A stretch of DNA of 64,000 nucleotides from Prunus persica (taxonomy: Eukaryota > Streptophyta > Magnoliopsida > Rosales > Rosaceae), in the NCBI RefSeq assembly GCF_000346465.2, contig NC_034016.1, positions 19,951,548 to 20,015,547 of the forward strand, given 5' to 3'. Below, piece by piece: positions 35,232 through 47,900 of the stretch. The notes below the pieces were generated by a model. That model was not told the origin of the DNA, did not search any database, and worked only from the letters and a program-made list of their open reading frames with translations. A program made the position numbers and the translations under genes. How positions within the stretch are numbered: position 1 is the first letter of the stretch; the number at the start of each line of letters is the position of its first letter.

Positions 35232-35796
35232 GTTCGATTTTAAGTATATTTCAACAATTTATGCTAATTAAGAAAGGGAGGGAGGGAGATATTAAGGAAG
35301 ATCTCTATCGATGGAGAAGGGTGATCCATCCCAAGGATATATATATATATATATATATATAACCTAAAGTCACAATCAGCATCAATGGGTCCAATTTAGA
35401 CTAATTTACACTCACATGGAATGTTGTTGACATAAAAGAAAGCAAGAAACAGAAACAACATAAAATTCACATGTAGTGTTGTGTTGAGGTTGGGGGACCG
35501 CAGATCCGAAGGATGGCATAAATCTATGTCCCCTCTCTCTCCGCTCCATGTACTGAACATCCATAACAACAAGACTAGCATGGACAGGAAAACTAGGAAA
35601 GCTTTTATAAAGCATAAAAAGAGGAAAAAGCTTTTAAACATACTTTGTTATCTAATTAACACTTGTTGAGGAAAATTTTGGGAAAAACTCTAGCCGCTCT
35701 CTTCCCCCTGTGAGTCCCAAAAAAAAACTCCGTAGAGGGGGAGGAGTAAGAAGCATCATTGCCTCATGCCCCATTTAGGCATGAGAGGGAGAAGAC

Positions 35797-36720
35797 ATAC
35801 TTTACGGATTGGTAGTCCCTAGTTCAGCAGCGTGCCCCTTATCTACCATTAAATAATCGGCTCGCAAGTGCCACGGGATTTGGCTATGATCCTATATCTA
35901 AAGCTTACAAGGTTGGTAGCGTCATATTTTATGGTTCGCAAAGGCATGCTCATACAAAATATTCTGTGGTTATTTATCCTCTGAGAGTACAAGTGTACAA
36001 GTTGGGAAGTAGTGAAGAATCTTCTTCTTGGAGAGAGATCAAGACTTACTCTTTGGAAACATAAACTACTTTCCTTTGGCCTGAACATTTCGAGATATAC
36101 TTGAAGGGGATGTGTTATTGGTTGGGAACTGAACAACAAAAGGAATTCGTGGATGACAAGGAAACTCGATATGAAGATTAGGCAAGTGATGGTTTCGTTT
36201 GACATGAGTGATGAGGTAGCATTACCAGATGAGCTGCTAGACCATGATACTACTTTTTTTGAGCTTTTCATGCGGCTTACAGTGTGGAATGAATCTTCCA
36301 TTGCTCTGTGGTTGGCATAGCAGTTGTGATGTTATTACATATTTTGGAATGTGGCTGATGGATGATGATTTTGGTGTTTGTGTTTGGACAAAACACGCGG
36401 GTTTTGAGCTCACATCGATCCCCATAATGGACCTCATGGAGGACGGATGGGCATTGGCACTCTGGAAAAGCGATGAGCTTCTTGTGTTTGACATACATGG
36501 ATGTACAGTCTGCTATAACCTCCGTACCAAAAACCTAAGGTCTCTCTTCCTACTTTTCAAATTTTTATGTGGAATCCGCCGATTGTTTATGTGAATTGTA
36601 TAGTTTCAATAGGTCCTGGGAGGCAACAAAGCTTGAGAGATGAGAAATTCTGGCAATAGAATTTCCTAGTGTTTCATGTACTGTTGTACACGAGTTTAAT
36701 ACAACAATATTTTTCCAATA
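35797..36720 (+). pseudogene. 5'-truncated F-box copy outside the right arm
   Basis: Similarity to the intact F-box gene starts abruptly at about codon 155 of that gene (TTTACGGATTGG) and runs to the 3' end and 3' flank. In-frame stops (TAG just after the start of similarity, a TAA near 36062), deletions near 36177 and 36310 and frame changes are present. Recognisable pieces include FGMWLMDDDFGVCVWTKHA and ALWKSDELLVFD. It lies 76 bp beyond the palindrome border. Confidence 0.8.
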
Positions 36721-37627
36721 AGGAACTTGTTAAAAGAATCTGATCTATGCTTTTACTTCTAACAGCTAATAATAAAATGCATTGATCTCCCCACGATCCT
36801 TTTTTCTCCATACTTATATTCTCAAAGTTTTTAACCGTACAATCTGGACAAATTATTCTTATTGATATATCCTAAATCTAACTAATGATGCAAAAGCGTT
36901 CAACTGAATTCTTAGATATTGATCCTAAATCAAACAATGAGTAATACTCAGTAAGGGAATCACTCTTATTAAAATACTTAATTTTGCAGCTTTGGGGTTT
37001 TTAAATATTTCCCAAGAAACACAGTATTTTATGCTGTCTGTTTTCATTTTTCTCTTTCTGATTTTTTTTTTTTTTTGAATCCCATATCTAAAACCAAAAA
37101 AAAACTCTGATTGCCTTGCTAGCTGATATATGTCCCAATATAATTCATGTGGCTACTTTTGTGGAGGGAAATTGGAGAAAACAAGGGGCTTCAAATATTT
37201 TTGGAAATTTCCTAAATTGAAAGATGAGAAAAATTAAAAAAAAATTACACGTTTTAAGAAGAAGAGTGATTGAAAGGAGAATAGGTTCTGGTGGGCTTGG
37301 TTTTAAGAGAGGAAAAAGAGTTTGGCTGTCCAAATGCTAAGATTTAGAAGAAGAGAAGTGTGGGAAAAAAATATGTGGTGTCATGTTTTAGATAGTTTTT
37401 AAATGATGTGGCATGGTTAAAAGAAAAGTCAAGCAGATCGAGAAGAAAAAACAAGTAGAGGATCCGCGTTCGTAGAATATGCTTATTAAAATTACATTTG
37501 TTTCACAATTCAATATATCTTTTTTGGTCATTTTATATTAAGGTAAATTAGTAATTCAATAAATAGTTTGGTATTATGGTGTACTAGGTTAATTTTAAAG
37601 TTCGTTTAGCTGCACTCTATAAGTAAA
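36721..37627. other. Intergenic, no gene recognised
   Basis: AT-rich sequence with only short ORFs of low-complexity content. It separates two broken F-box units. Confidence 0.4.
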
Positions 37628-38340
37628 CCTCCATTATAGGTTGAAGACACATGTCATGCAAAGATAGGCAGACATCGATTTTGGGAAGAACATATCCGAA
37701 TTCAATGCTGTATTTCTCTCTCTCATTCCATGATCAAACCTTACCTTAAATTTTGTTTCTTTCCATTGTATATCTGTTTGTTTCAAATTATTTTTTATTT
37801 TCAATTTTGCTTGAGGAATAGCAAAAGATAAGCTTGGGGGTATTTGATAAGTCAATATTTTATATATATTTTATGTCTCTCTTTTTGGTAAATACCACGA
37901 GGTGTCCCCACACCCGAAGGGTTGGATTAATCCCCATTCAGGGTTCGGCTTGCCCCTGACCACAAAGTGCTTCCAATGGGTTTACTTATTTATTTGTTAA
38001 TTTCCTTGGATTAAATTGGTTGTTTTAATTTGTTGTGTGAGATTTGTGAAGTAATTGTGAAAAAACTTTGAATGCCAGGTCAGTTTTCCACCTCATTATC
38101 CCAAACCAATAGGATACTGCCACATGCCAATCTTTTTTGAAAACTTTTTGATGATTCAATTGATTTTCCATTTCCATATTATGAAGAATATAAGGGACCT
38201 GTTGTTTATGTGAATAGTATAGTTTCTGTCTTGGAAGGGAACAAGTTTGAGAGCTGAGAAAATCTGGCAATAGAATTTCCTCATGTGTCATGGACAAGTG
38301 TTTGATACAACATTTTCTATTGATGCTGCAAAGATGAAGA
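37628..38340 (+). pseudogene. F-box unit with its coding region deleted
   Basis: About 37640-37790 matches the F-box promoter/leader module (CTCTCTCATTCCATGATCAA). About 38200-38320 matches the 3' end of the gene and its flank (TTTATGTGAATAGTATAGTT, GAGAAAATCTGGCAATAGAA). Almost all of the coding sequence between them is gone and unrelated sequence, including a dispersed repeat near 37900-37985, lies in its place. Confidence 0.65.
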
Positions 38341-38664
38341 TTTTGGGAGGAAGTCAGGTTAAAGTTTGCAGAAATTAATGCAGAGAAAGTTGAAAAGAAG
38401 AAGATAATCGTTTTTTTCTGCATAAGGAATATTTGCCTCTTTCTTTTTCTGTTTTTTCATTCAACTCTAGAATTGTAAACCCAAACAAATATATGTATAT
38501 ATATATAAATCAGCCTATATTATTATATGCTATACGAGGAAATCGGGTTCATGTTGCAATTTTAAAATTTCTGAGTTACAATACCAATGTGTTGAGATGA
38601 TTTTTCAGAGCTTATGAGCTGCAGAAGAACAAGATAAAGCTAATAGCTAATATTATTAGGATTA

Positions 38665-41600
38665 TTAACAAATGTATTTTTCTTTTTCCAAGGACTCAGC
38701 AATCTTCTTGGAAATGCAATAAGCAGTGGATTGGATGGTAATCATGGGATTTACACCAATTGCAGTTGGAAGCAAACTCCCATCACAAACAAACAACCCT
38801 TTTGCCTCCCAGCTCTCACCATTCTCATCAACTCCTCCTTCCTCCTCACTTGCACTCATTCTGCAACTTCCCATCTGATGTGCAGAAGAGTATGTGGTCC
38901 AAAGCTCTTCCCTTGAGCTTGGCCCTGCAGCTGCAACCACACTGTCCAAAAACTCTTCCAAATCCTCATGCTTTGTCCCCTTGCATTTTATTCTCTGCCC
39001 ATCATTTCTATATGTTCCCACTTCAACAGCTCCTGCAGCAATCAAGATTCTCAAAGCCTGCCTAAGCCCAACTTGAAGATTCTCTTTATCCAACTGGTCT
39101 AGTGTGTAGTGGATCCTACCCTCTCTCTTCACCACCCCTGAACCCTTATCTCTGACCAATGCAAACAGGTGAGCTGTTCTTGCATACTTCTCCATCCTGT
39201 CCTTCATGTCAAGCCTTGAAATCCATGGAGACAGTGTAGCAAATGAGGCAGGCCCTAGTGCAGGAGTTTCTATGATTGCCCGGACGTTTGTGGTATCGGA
39301 AACCACCTTATGGAGTGAAGTGATGATCCCTCCCTCATAAGTTCTGCCTCTAAATTCTGATTCGTGTTCCGGAAAGTATCCCCAGGACAACAGAACAGGG
39401 TGAAGGTGGAGGTTCCTGCCGATATTTGGGTTCTTGAGTCCACTGGAGATCATCAGAGGAGGCGTCAAGAGGGATCCACATGCTGAAATTGTCACCTTGG
39501 CCTCAATTTGCAGCTTCTTTTTCATATTCTTGCTCAAAGATGTTGCTTCCACACCAAGGCATCTTTTTCTTGTACCTCCTCCTTGACTGTCATTCTCCAA
39601 TATGAACTTCTCAGCTTTGCATCCAGTCAAAATCACTGCACCACATTTCACAGCATCAACTAGCCAAGTAGAATCAGTCCCTTGCTTTTCTCCTGTTGGA
39701 CAGCCATAGTTGCAAGAACCACAGTAATGATCTCCCGGGGAATTCCTAGGAACCAAATCAACTTTCAGACCAAGAGTGTCGCACCCTTTTCGCAGAATCT
39801 GATTCTGAAAGTTTTCTTCAGTACAACTATCCGTGACACTAATCCTCTTACACACAACATCCATGGCATATTTGTAATCAGAGCTTGCATAAAGTGGAAC
39901 CTTATGATCCACAGACCACTCATGCAGAACCGTATCCGGTGTTCTGATCGATGCAGACCAGTTTATAGCAGAACCTCCTCCAACTGTTGAGCCAGCTAAT
40001 ATCATTATCATCCCATCAACTGATGACATAATTCCACCTGATTCATATAGTTCATTCATTGAGGGGCCTTCTAGAGAAGAGTAATCTTTGGGCAGAAAAT
40101 AGTTTCCTTTCTCGACAACCATCACTTTTTGGCCAGACTGTGCAAGAACTGCAGCTGCAACTCCTCCACCACAACCAGAGCCAACAATGACAACATCACA
40201 TTTGATCTTGTGGATGTTGTGAGTCGTATCATCCGAGACCTGAAGGCCTCTCTTAGTGAGAGATTGAACAAATGTAGAATCACTCTCATTCAGGGTTTCT
40301 ATGATTCCCTGTTCAAGAGGTCTCTCCTTTGGAGTTTTTATCAACTTTTTATTGGTGTTCAAATCGTATCCAACTGCTTTCCATGCTGGGTTTCTTGAAT
40401 TTTCATCAAGCTGCAACCAACCAGACAAAGTGATATTAAACTTCAATTCCTATAATTGAAAGATGAACACATATATATTCTGCTATATATCTTTCTATCA
40501 GACATTTCTTGTAGGATTTTGTTATTTAGATCCACATTTTCCAGCAATTTTACATCATGTTTTGAGCAATTATATATAAATAGTTGAGATGCAGAATGAG
40601 TTTACGTGCATCTACTCAGAAAACATAATCTTATTTAAGGATTAGCATAAAAATAATAATTATATTTCTAATATATAATGCATATAAAGTTAGGGCCTTA
40701 AATAAAGATATTATTGAAGACATCATAGACGTTGCAGATGAATGCTACAAGATATTATAGACGGTCTCCTGTTCACTACAAACCGTCACACATTTTTGTC
40801 ACAAGAGAAACAAACAGAAATATATACTAAAATCCGCACTTTGAATTTATAATTTATTTTTTTAAAACTGACCGACATTCTCAGACCCTCTTGTCATAAA
40901 TTATTAAATACAGCACTAATCTGTCTCTTTGATTTTTCTTTCTAGTTTAAAGAGTTTTTTCTTCTTCTTTTACTTGGAAAGTGTCACGGAGGTCAGTAGG
41001 AGTTAAAGAATATTTGTCCTTTTGCTTTGCCTTACCATTATCAAAGCAACGAGCCATGAGTTAAGAAAGGAACAGATAACATAAATTATAAAGAAAAAAG
41101 GCAAAAAGAAAGGACAAGGGCCAGCTGACAAGTCTGACAAGACTTGCATTATGTAATAGTGGAGGAGAAAAACTAACTTCTCTATTCCCGTTTTATTGTC
41201 CGTTTCATTGTCTCCGGCATAGAGACAGAGAGAGCGGATAATGAAACGGGGAAAGTGAAGTATGACTCATTGTGGGGAGAGGGGGGTTAAAATCAGATGC
41301 AAGATTACCCTGGAGAAGAAGGTGTAGAAGCAGAAGATTTTGACCACCAAGAACATCAATCTGAGTGTGAGCACAAGCTTTTCCTTTGACCATTTCTTGA
41401 GGACTTCTTCTCTTTTCTCCAAAGACATTTCAGAGAAGCTGTGGATGAATGGCCATTTCCAACTAAGGCAACGATGCCCACATAGTAATAATGTTCCTAA
41501 TCTGAATGACAGCATCTTCAGAAATAGCTTCATTCCCTCCATAACTTCTGGTAGAGCCCTCTTCAGCATCAATTCTGCTACCTGTTTGTTTACCAAATTG

Positions 41601-42067
41601 ATGCAAAAAAGAAACAGAACAAGTTGAATATTTCCTAAACTAAAAAAATAAAGGGCATTGACTTGCAAACTCTCAAGTTCGAACCATTGCGACACCTTAA
41701 GGGTTTCTTACACGCTACAGCTGTACTAAAAAGATTTATAAAATTTATAAAAATAAAAAAATAAAAAACTGAACAGAAGAGCTTTCCTATAAACGTCAAT
41801 AGAAACCAACATGAAATTCACCTCATCTGGTATAGGAGGCTGAGACCCAGAAGCTCTGTAGATGGAATGAAGGGCTTGGTCATCTGGGCTTTCCTCCTTG
41901 TTGTTATTGTTGTTGTTTATGGTGTCTTCCAGTGACAAAGGAGGTACCAGAGCTTCACAGATGGCAGCCAGAGATTGGATTTGAGCTGGAGAGAAACCAT
42001 GGCTGAATTTGCTTTCCTTCCTTCCTCCTCTCAACAGAAGATGGCAACTGCTCTCTCTTCCCTCCAT
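38665..42067 (-). CDS. Long-chain fatty alcohol oxidase (GMC-type flavoenzyme)
   Basis: Oxidises long-chain fatty alcohols to aldehydes with O2, usually as a membrane-bound enzyme of microsomes or peroxisomes. Three exons on the minus strand (42067-41822, 41581-41309, 40410-38665) join in phase 0 to give about 754 aa, the family's length. After an N-terminal domain ([19 protein letters not shown]) a hydrophobic helix lies near residues 150-170 ([18 protein letters not shown]). The FAD-binding start is [20 protein letters not shown] with a later [11 protein letters not shown] features follow ([10 protein letters not shown]), then [11 protein letters not shown] with the catalytic histidine region and the C-terminal [13 protein letters not shown]. 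Splicing from exon 2 to exon 3 skips a short in-frame ORF start at 40446, which is not the true start. No lesion is seen. Confidence 0.92.
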
Positions 42068-43740
42068 CTCTCTCTAAGAAGATGCTTTGTTCTTGTAGGG
42101 GTGTGTATTTGGCTTCGTGTATGTTCTATAAAGAACAAGCATTGCCAAATTTATATAAAAACAGGAGAAGAGAGATGGTGTGCCGTGCGGAAACAAACAG
42201 ATAACAATTATTAATTTGTCATCGTCTAGAACAAATTAGAACGTTGAAACCAAACACTTCACTCATTTAAACATTTTAGGATTTGTATATAAACCAAATA
42301 GTTGCACATTAAATGGGCCTATAGTCAAGAGGTATAGTTCAAATTATTAGATATAATATACTCATTTTGCGTAAATCTTTTAAACATCATTGTATTTATA
42401 TATATATATATATATAAATATAAGTCATAGTCTAAAACAAAACAAAAAAGAGAAAAAAATGTTTCTATAGATTTCATAGGATGGATTCAAAGATCAGATA
42501 ACTGATATATGAGTTTTCAAGTTAACTTTTATTCATTAAAAAAAAGGTGGTGTACTCATATTTTGTCTAACAAGTGGCATTGAAAATGGAGATCATACCA
42601 GAAAAATAAAACCCTCTTCCCAGTTTTTAAAAAGAAAATTAGAAAATATTATTACGTACATTCGTATTATTCTATAATTTCTCTTATTATAGTAAAATTC
42701 TTAAATAATAAAAATAATAATAGATAGTTGTGTTTCATAAAAATAGGATTCATTATCTGAGTGTGAATTTACCATATTATCCTCATTTAATTAATAATTT
42801 CAATTCTTAATATTTGCATTAACCAAGAGTATTTTCTGGTATTTTGAATGTTTTACCATTCTCTGCCTTTTACTTTATATATATAGATAATATGTTGATA
42901 GGTAGGTGCCTTAAAAATCTAACATTAATATCTTTGCCTTTTAAGAAGACAGATGTTATGGTCGATCTCTGTCAATCGCCCATTCAATGTTAAAAAAAAA
43001 ATAAAAAATAAAAAATAAAAACCTATTATGGTGATGCATACCCCCCCCCCACACTGCTAAATTTTATGGGCCTCCGATCTGTGAATAGTTGTTAGCCATT
43101 TCTGAGTGTAGCTACAGTTTGAACAACTACTGGTTTTGGTGAAGCACTTATGGCTGAATAGGGCCATGCATGCATAATATCCCACCCATATCAAACATTT
43201 CTTTTATTTATGGATTGCCTCCACATCTTTACTTTAGAAGGATTCAAATTCAACAACCACCACCAAGTCAACCTGCCTGAGTTTCAAAATTAAATCAGTA
43301 TTATGTATGGAAAATATTTGACTCATTGCATATAATATGTGTGCAGTTGGTAATTTTAATGAGTTTGTTTTGCATATGTATAAACCTGATTCGTTTGTGA
43401 TGTCTCCATTATGTATGAGCAAGACTGCCATCAATACAGAGAGTCCATACAGATGGATTTGATTGAAGATCGTCAGGCAATGTCCAGTGACCCCACCATT
43501 TGTGGTCACAAGACAACTCACACCTCAGACCTGTTTTGGGGGGGAACGAACACCGAAAATTTGCTCACTATCTATGCCATTGTTTTTACTTTTTGTTACT
43601 GTTGACGGTGGCTGAAAACGTTTGCCACTGGGCCTTACGGCTTTAAAAGGATCGACCCTATAGGCTATATGTTAAGCCTATAATGAGAAGACCAAATTAT
43701 GAGCTTCTGAAATTTGACTTAGAAGGAAATGTTGGTCGAA
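42068..43740. other. Intergenic, no gene recognised
   Basis: Very AT-rich, with (TA)n near 42395-42415 and a C10-type run near 43041. The ORFs are short and unlike known families. Confidence 0.4.
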
Positions 43741-43759
43741 ACAACATCCAAGAAAGATA

Positions 43760-44480
43760 TCACCTTGTTCAAATAAAAGAGTTCAGATTCTTTCAGGAAT
43801 CTTAAGGCCATGAACATGATCCAATTCAAGGAAGGTGTCTCAGGAGAGCGACAAACCCTAGTTTACAGTGGCAAGGTGCTAGATCAAGACGAGGAAACCC
43901 TAGCAACATCCAACGTGGACAGCTGGTCTGCGGTTCATGTAATTTTTTTGGTCCTGAAGAAATCAATCCCAAGGTGGACATGGTATGAATATGCTTCCCA
44001 GGTACCTGGCTGGGGACCAATCTTGATGGAAGTAAAACTGTGGCATATTGCCGGGAAATGAAGGCATTGATGGAGAGCACGGTAGGGTTTGATTTGGATG
44101 ATTACGTGGTAAGCCATGGTGAGAAGCTTATAGAGGAGTCCATGAGAGCATAAGTGAGGGCAATATCAATAAAGATTTCCCCCTTAATTTGAAAATTTTG
44201 CTCAAGTGCAACTTGACAAACTAGAGCTTATATAATAGTGACGATGATGAGAAACCCCTAGGGTTTTATCATGTAAAAAAGAGATCAACGATTTGGGTAT
44301 TTGGTTCTTATTCGAAATTGTCGAAACAATCAGGCTTAACTCCATAGAGGGCATTAAGCGCTATATGTGTGAGAAGATGGGAGGGATCCCATGTAGCAGC
44401 CAGAAACTCTTTTATAAGGAGCAGTTACTTAAGGAAGTACGAGGCACTCCTCTAAGGTGGAAGTTTTGTGTGTGGTAGTT
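43760..44480 (+). pseudogene. Ubiquitin-like (tandem ubiquitin) pseudogene
   Basis: The first ubiquitin-like unit runs from about 43760. It contains KSSDSFRNLKAM then IQFKEGVSGERQTLVYSGK and the TLATSNVDSWSAVHVIF end, aligned to the ubiquitin fold's usual order, but with an in-frame TAA before the SSDS block and extra residues. A second unit at about 44320-44440 (IRLNSIEGIKRYMCEKMGGI, KLFYKEQLL) is in another frame. There is no complete reading frame. The divergence is too great for functional polyubiquitin and fits a decayed ubiquitin-like gene. Confidence 0.6.
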
Positions 44481-44947
44481 CTTGGTCATTCTTTTGGCCT
44501 TCATGCAAAGCATTGCACTGCTGACTAGCATTTCTTTGTACATGTAGGCTACTGGTAGCAGAAACTCAAAAAAAAATGCATGGCTTCTCTAGTTTATTTG
44601 ATTTAATGGCTTTCGTTTCCAGAATAGGTTTCAATCTCCCCTCTCCCAATATTGTTTGTTTTAAAAAATAAATAAATAAGGCTTTTCTGGATATTTCCAA
44701 TGATTTTTTCTACTGAATGCCAATTGATAAAACTAATTTTTCTACTGAATATTAGTATTACAGGCATGCATAGCTTATGAGTACATCTACAGACTAGAAA
44801 GCAATCGTAATTTGAAATGAAATTACATGATAAAACCAAAATATGAATTTCACCAAATCTTACCAAAATTGTCACTTTTTTGGGTTTGTTTTTGGGTGTT
44901 TCCATGTTTTATGCTTTAAGAACTTAAGCAAAAGAAGAAAACATATG

Positions 44948-47900
44948 TTATGAAAGAGAACCTGCTACATTATCAGTCATGAGGAAGTGGATTTGCCGTC
45001 GCAAGTACTGAACCTGCCACAGGCATTCAATCCATGAGTTACTAGAGATAAGGTCTGTGCTTCTCAGCGTGTGTGTGTATGTCTTAAAATAAGTGTGTTA
45101 AAGGATTCAAGGGTTCTCCATAAGAAAGTGCTTATTATAGTACTAGTAGTAGGATGGGTTGGGCAAAATTAGGTGTTGGGTTCTAAACTGATCAGACAAT
45201 GGAGAAAAATTGGAGTTGTAGTAAAGAGTCGAGGCTCCAAAGAAAGAGAATTTACCTCCCCTTGAAGCAAAGTGGGCAGACAATCAGTTGATATGAGACT
45301 ATTAATTTCTGCAAGTAGCTTCTCTTCTTTAATGCCAGACCATGTGTGTTGAGGCAGAGCCAACAGAAGTACTGTTAGAATATCGCCCGTAGATGGATGC
45401 ATCCCTACGCAGCTGCCATGATAAAAAGAACACAGACTGCTTGGATCTGTTTGACATGAGGGAACCAGCATATCAACTGCTTGTTCCATGCCATTAGTTG
45501 TTACAGTTCCTGAGACCACTGTTACGGGCTTTTCACCATTGGATTTTAAGACTTTCATGTCAGTTTTTCTACAACACATTCCATCTAATGAACTGACTTT
45601 CCCAGCCAAAACTTTAGCTCCTTGGCAACACACATTTGCTGCAATTTCAGGCAAGGTATCTTTACCACCCAGTGATACGGTATCCTTACAAAGTGAATTT
45701 TTAGCAGCCAACCATTTGGTTACATGCTTGAAGAGTTCCATTTCTTTTACTTGTTTCAATACCTCTTCCTGAAATCCCAATTTTAGAAATTCAAAATCAG
45801 AGATCCCCCACCTATATATTACTTTTCATTTCAAGTATAAGAAGAAAAAGGAAGGAAAAGAATTATATGATAAAAAGGTGTGCTTCAAACTTTGCCCCCC
45901 TTGAGGATTACAAAGCAAAAGCAGAAAATCAGAATGCATGAATTAAAATAGGAAAAGGCTGTAATAAAACCTTGATAGCTAGCCTTCCTTTTTCCTCTTT
46001 GTTTACGATCGGATTCCCATCCTCTTGTCTCCGAACTTCGGCAACCCATTTAATGAACTCTCTCAAGTCAGCAGGTGGTGATTTGAATACAACTGAGATC
46101 ACATTCTGGACGTCTTTTACATCTTCTGACTTCAACAGGAGAGGAACATCTTCTATTAAGTACTTCGCAATACTATTCCAACCTTCATGTCTGCAACTCT
46201 GGGGAAAATTCACAGTTACATCAAGATCTAAATGTTTTATGGCAAGTGGAAATAGAATAGTAAAACAAAAATGTGCCAACCACAAAAAATAACAAATATC
46301 TAGCAGACTACCACGGAGAAAGTGAGCAATAGAGATGTGTAGGGAAACAAAGCCTGCCACCTTTATATGTATAAGGAACCAAATAATGTGGATTTTACTT
46401 TTACCTTCCAGTCTCTAATTTAAACATCTCAGTTTCAAATCATAAAAAGCCAAAGAAGTTCAGAATAGAATGTAAAATGCATGAATTTATTAAACGACAG
46501 GGTTTTCGTGTCAAATTATCATAGTTAATTTTGCTCAAGCCTATGAAGTTGATCCAAATTTAGTTATATCTAAGTTTTTCCACAAGGATACAAGTGTAAT
46601 ACTGAAATTTCGCATGAAGGCTAACAGAAACTAGGTTACGTAAAACAGATATGCCAACAAGAGCAATACCACAGTGTAAAGAATAGATGGACTTCTGTTA
46701 AGCCTTGAAATAATCATGTACCTGAAAGAGCCAAATTACAGAATGCAAACGGATTGTAAGTGACATTTGTCAGTATAAAAGAGCCTGCAGCCAATGACTC
46801 ATATTAAATTAACAACTATGAACCCCAGGAGGACATAATGCAAAGAACAAAAAGTGAGCAAGAAATACTACTGCAGTTTGAACAACAAAATTCTATGAAA
46901 TAAAGAAGAAGGAAAAAAGCCTAACTGGCTACTAAAGCTTTGAATTTCATACTTCAATACGTGGAAGGTTTAAAGTGAAGGGCATACCCTCGACGATGTC
47001 CAGTGGCTGCATCAATAGTATCCATTCCCTTCCAAAGAAGTGAAAGTGGAACCCAATGAGGAGGATATTTAAATCGAGCAACATCCAAAATGAGAACCAT
47101 ATCTCTTCCAGCATGATAACCCCCAATCGGTGAAAAATGGCCAGTTCCAGTCTGTAACCAGACAGTACAATGCCAGTAAGTCACTAATGATTATAAATAG
47201 AACTCAAAGACATCAGATAAATCTAACTTAAATTCTTAGATATAAAAAGGAAAATAAATCCAATATTGAGACAAATGTGTGACAGAAAGAACGGTGTTAC
47301 AAAACCTGGCTAAATACACCTCTGTGGTATGATGTGATGACATGACAATCCTCTGAAGAAGTACACGAAATAACATGGTTACGAAAATCATGAACGGAAT
47401 TGAAAGGATATACATAGAATAATACTCAACGCAATTACCACAAAATATACAGACTCCGAAATCAATACTGTAATTTCGGCTTTGATTTTTTCCAAAGGTT
47501 CGCAGCAATCCAGCATTGAGTCATCAAACCATCTCCATGGGCCTGAGCTCACAGAAAGTCACAGGGCACATCATGAAAATAAACAAGTATATGGCTTTAT
47601 AACCCAAGTGCATTTGAGTAAAACCAACTGAAGAAAACCCAAAATCCAGTTCCTAATTTAGCTCAAAAAGCAAAAATAAAATAAAGTAAAACTGAGAAAA
47701 TTAATTACCTTTCCATTTTCTCCCGGGATCGATAGCGAGGGCATTAAGGACGACGGCAAGGGTGCCCAGCCCACAATACGCGGGCTCTGATTGCGTTTGG
47801 TAGTAAGAGATCAGCTTGAAAAACCCTTCCATGGTTCCATTTCCTAGAGCTTCAGTAAAGAGCTTCTGCATAACAATGAAATTTACATTGACAGACCCAC

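Larger units (their letters stand above)
31923..35720 (-). repeat. Right arm of large inverted repeat (S-locus-like cassette)
   Basis: This is the reverse-complement partner of 21007-24504, about 3.8 kb including a 193-bp solo LTR that the left arm lacks. It contains an open F-box gene (+) convergent with an S-RNase-like gene (-). The arms differ by many substitutions and small indels, so the structure is not an artefact of one sequence being assembled twice. Confidence 0.9.

Noticed and set aside
21007..35720. The cassette as the functional S locus of this plant
   Set aside because: The left-arm genes are plainly broken, the right RNase stops early, and duplicated inverted arms with one open F-box gene do not fit a functional S haplotype. 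A paralogous relic fits better.
21007..35720. The inverted repeat as an assembly artefact
   Set aside because: The arms differ by a solo LTR, a 37-bp duplication, frameshifts and many substitutions, so they are two real sequences. Long reads would settle it.
47236..47508. The 90-codon minus-strand ORF in exon 3 of phytochelatin synthase B as a separate gene
   Set aside because: It is the frameshifted middle of the exon; flanking splice sites and exon order show it belongs to the broken synthase.
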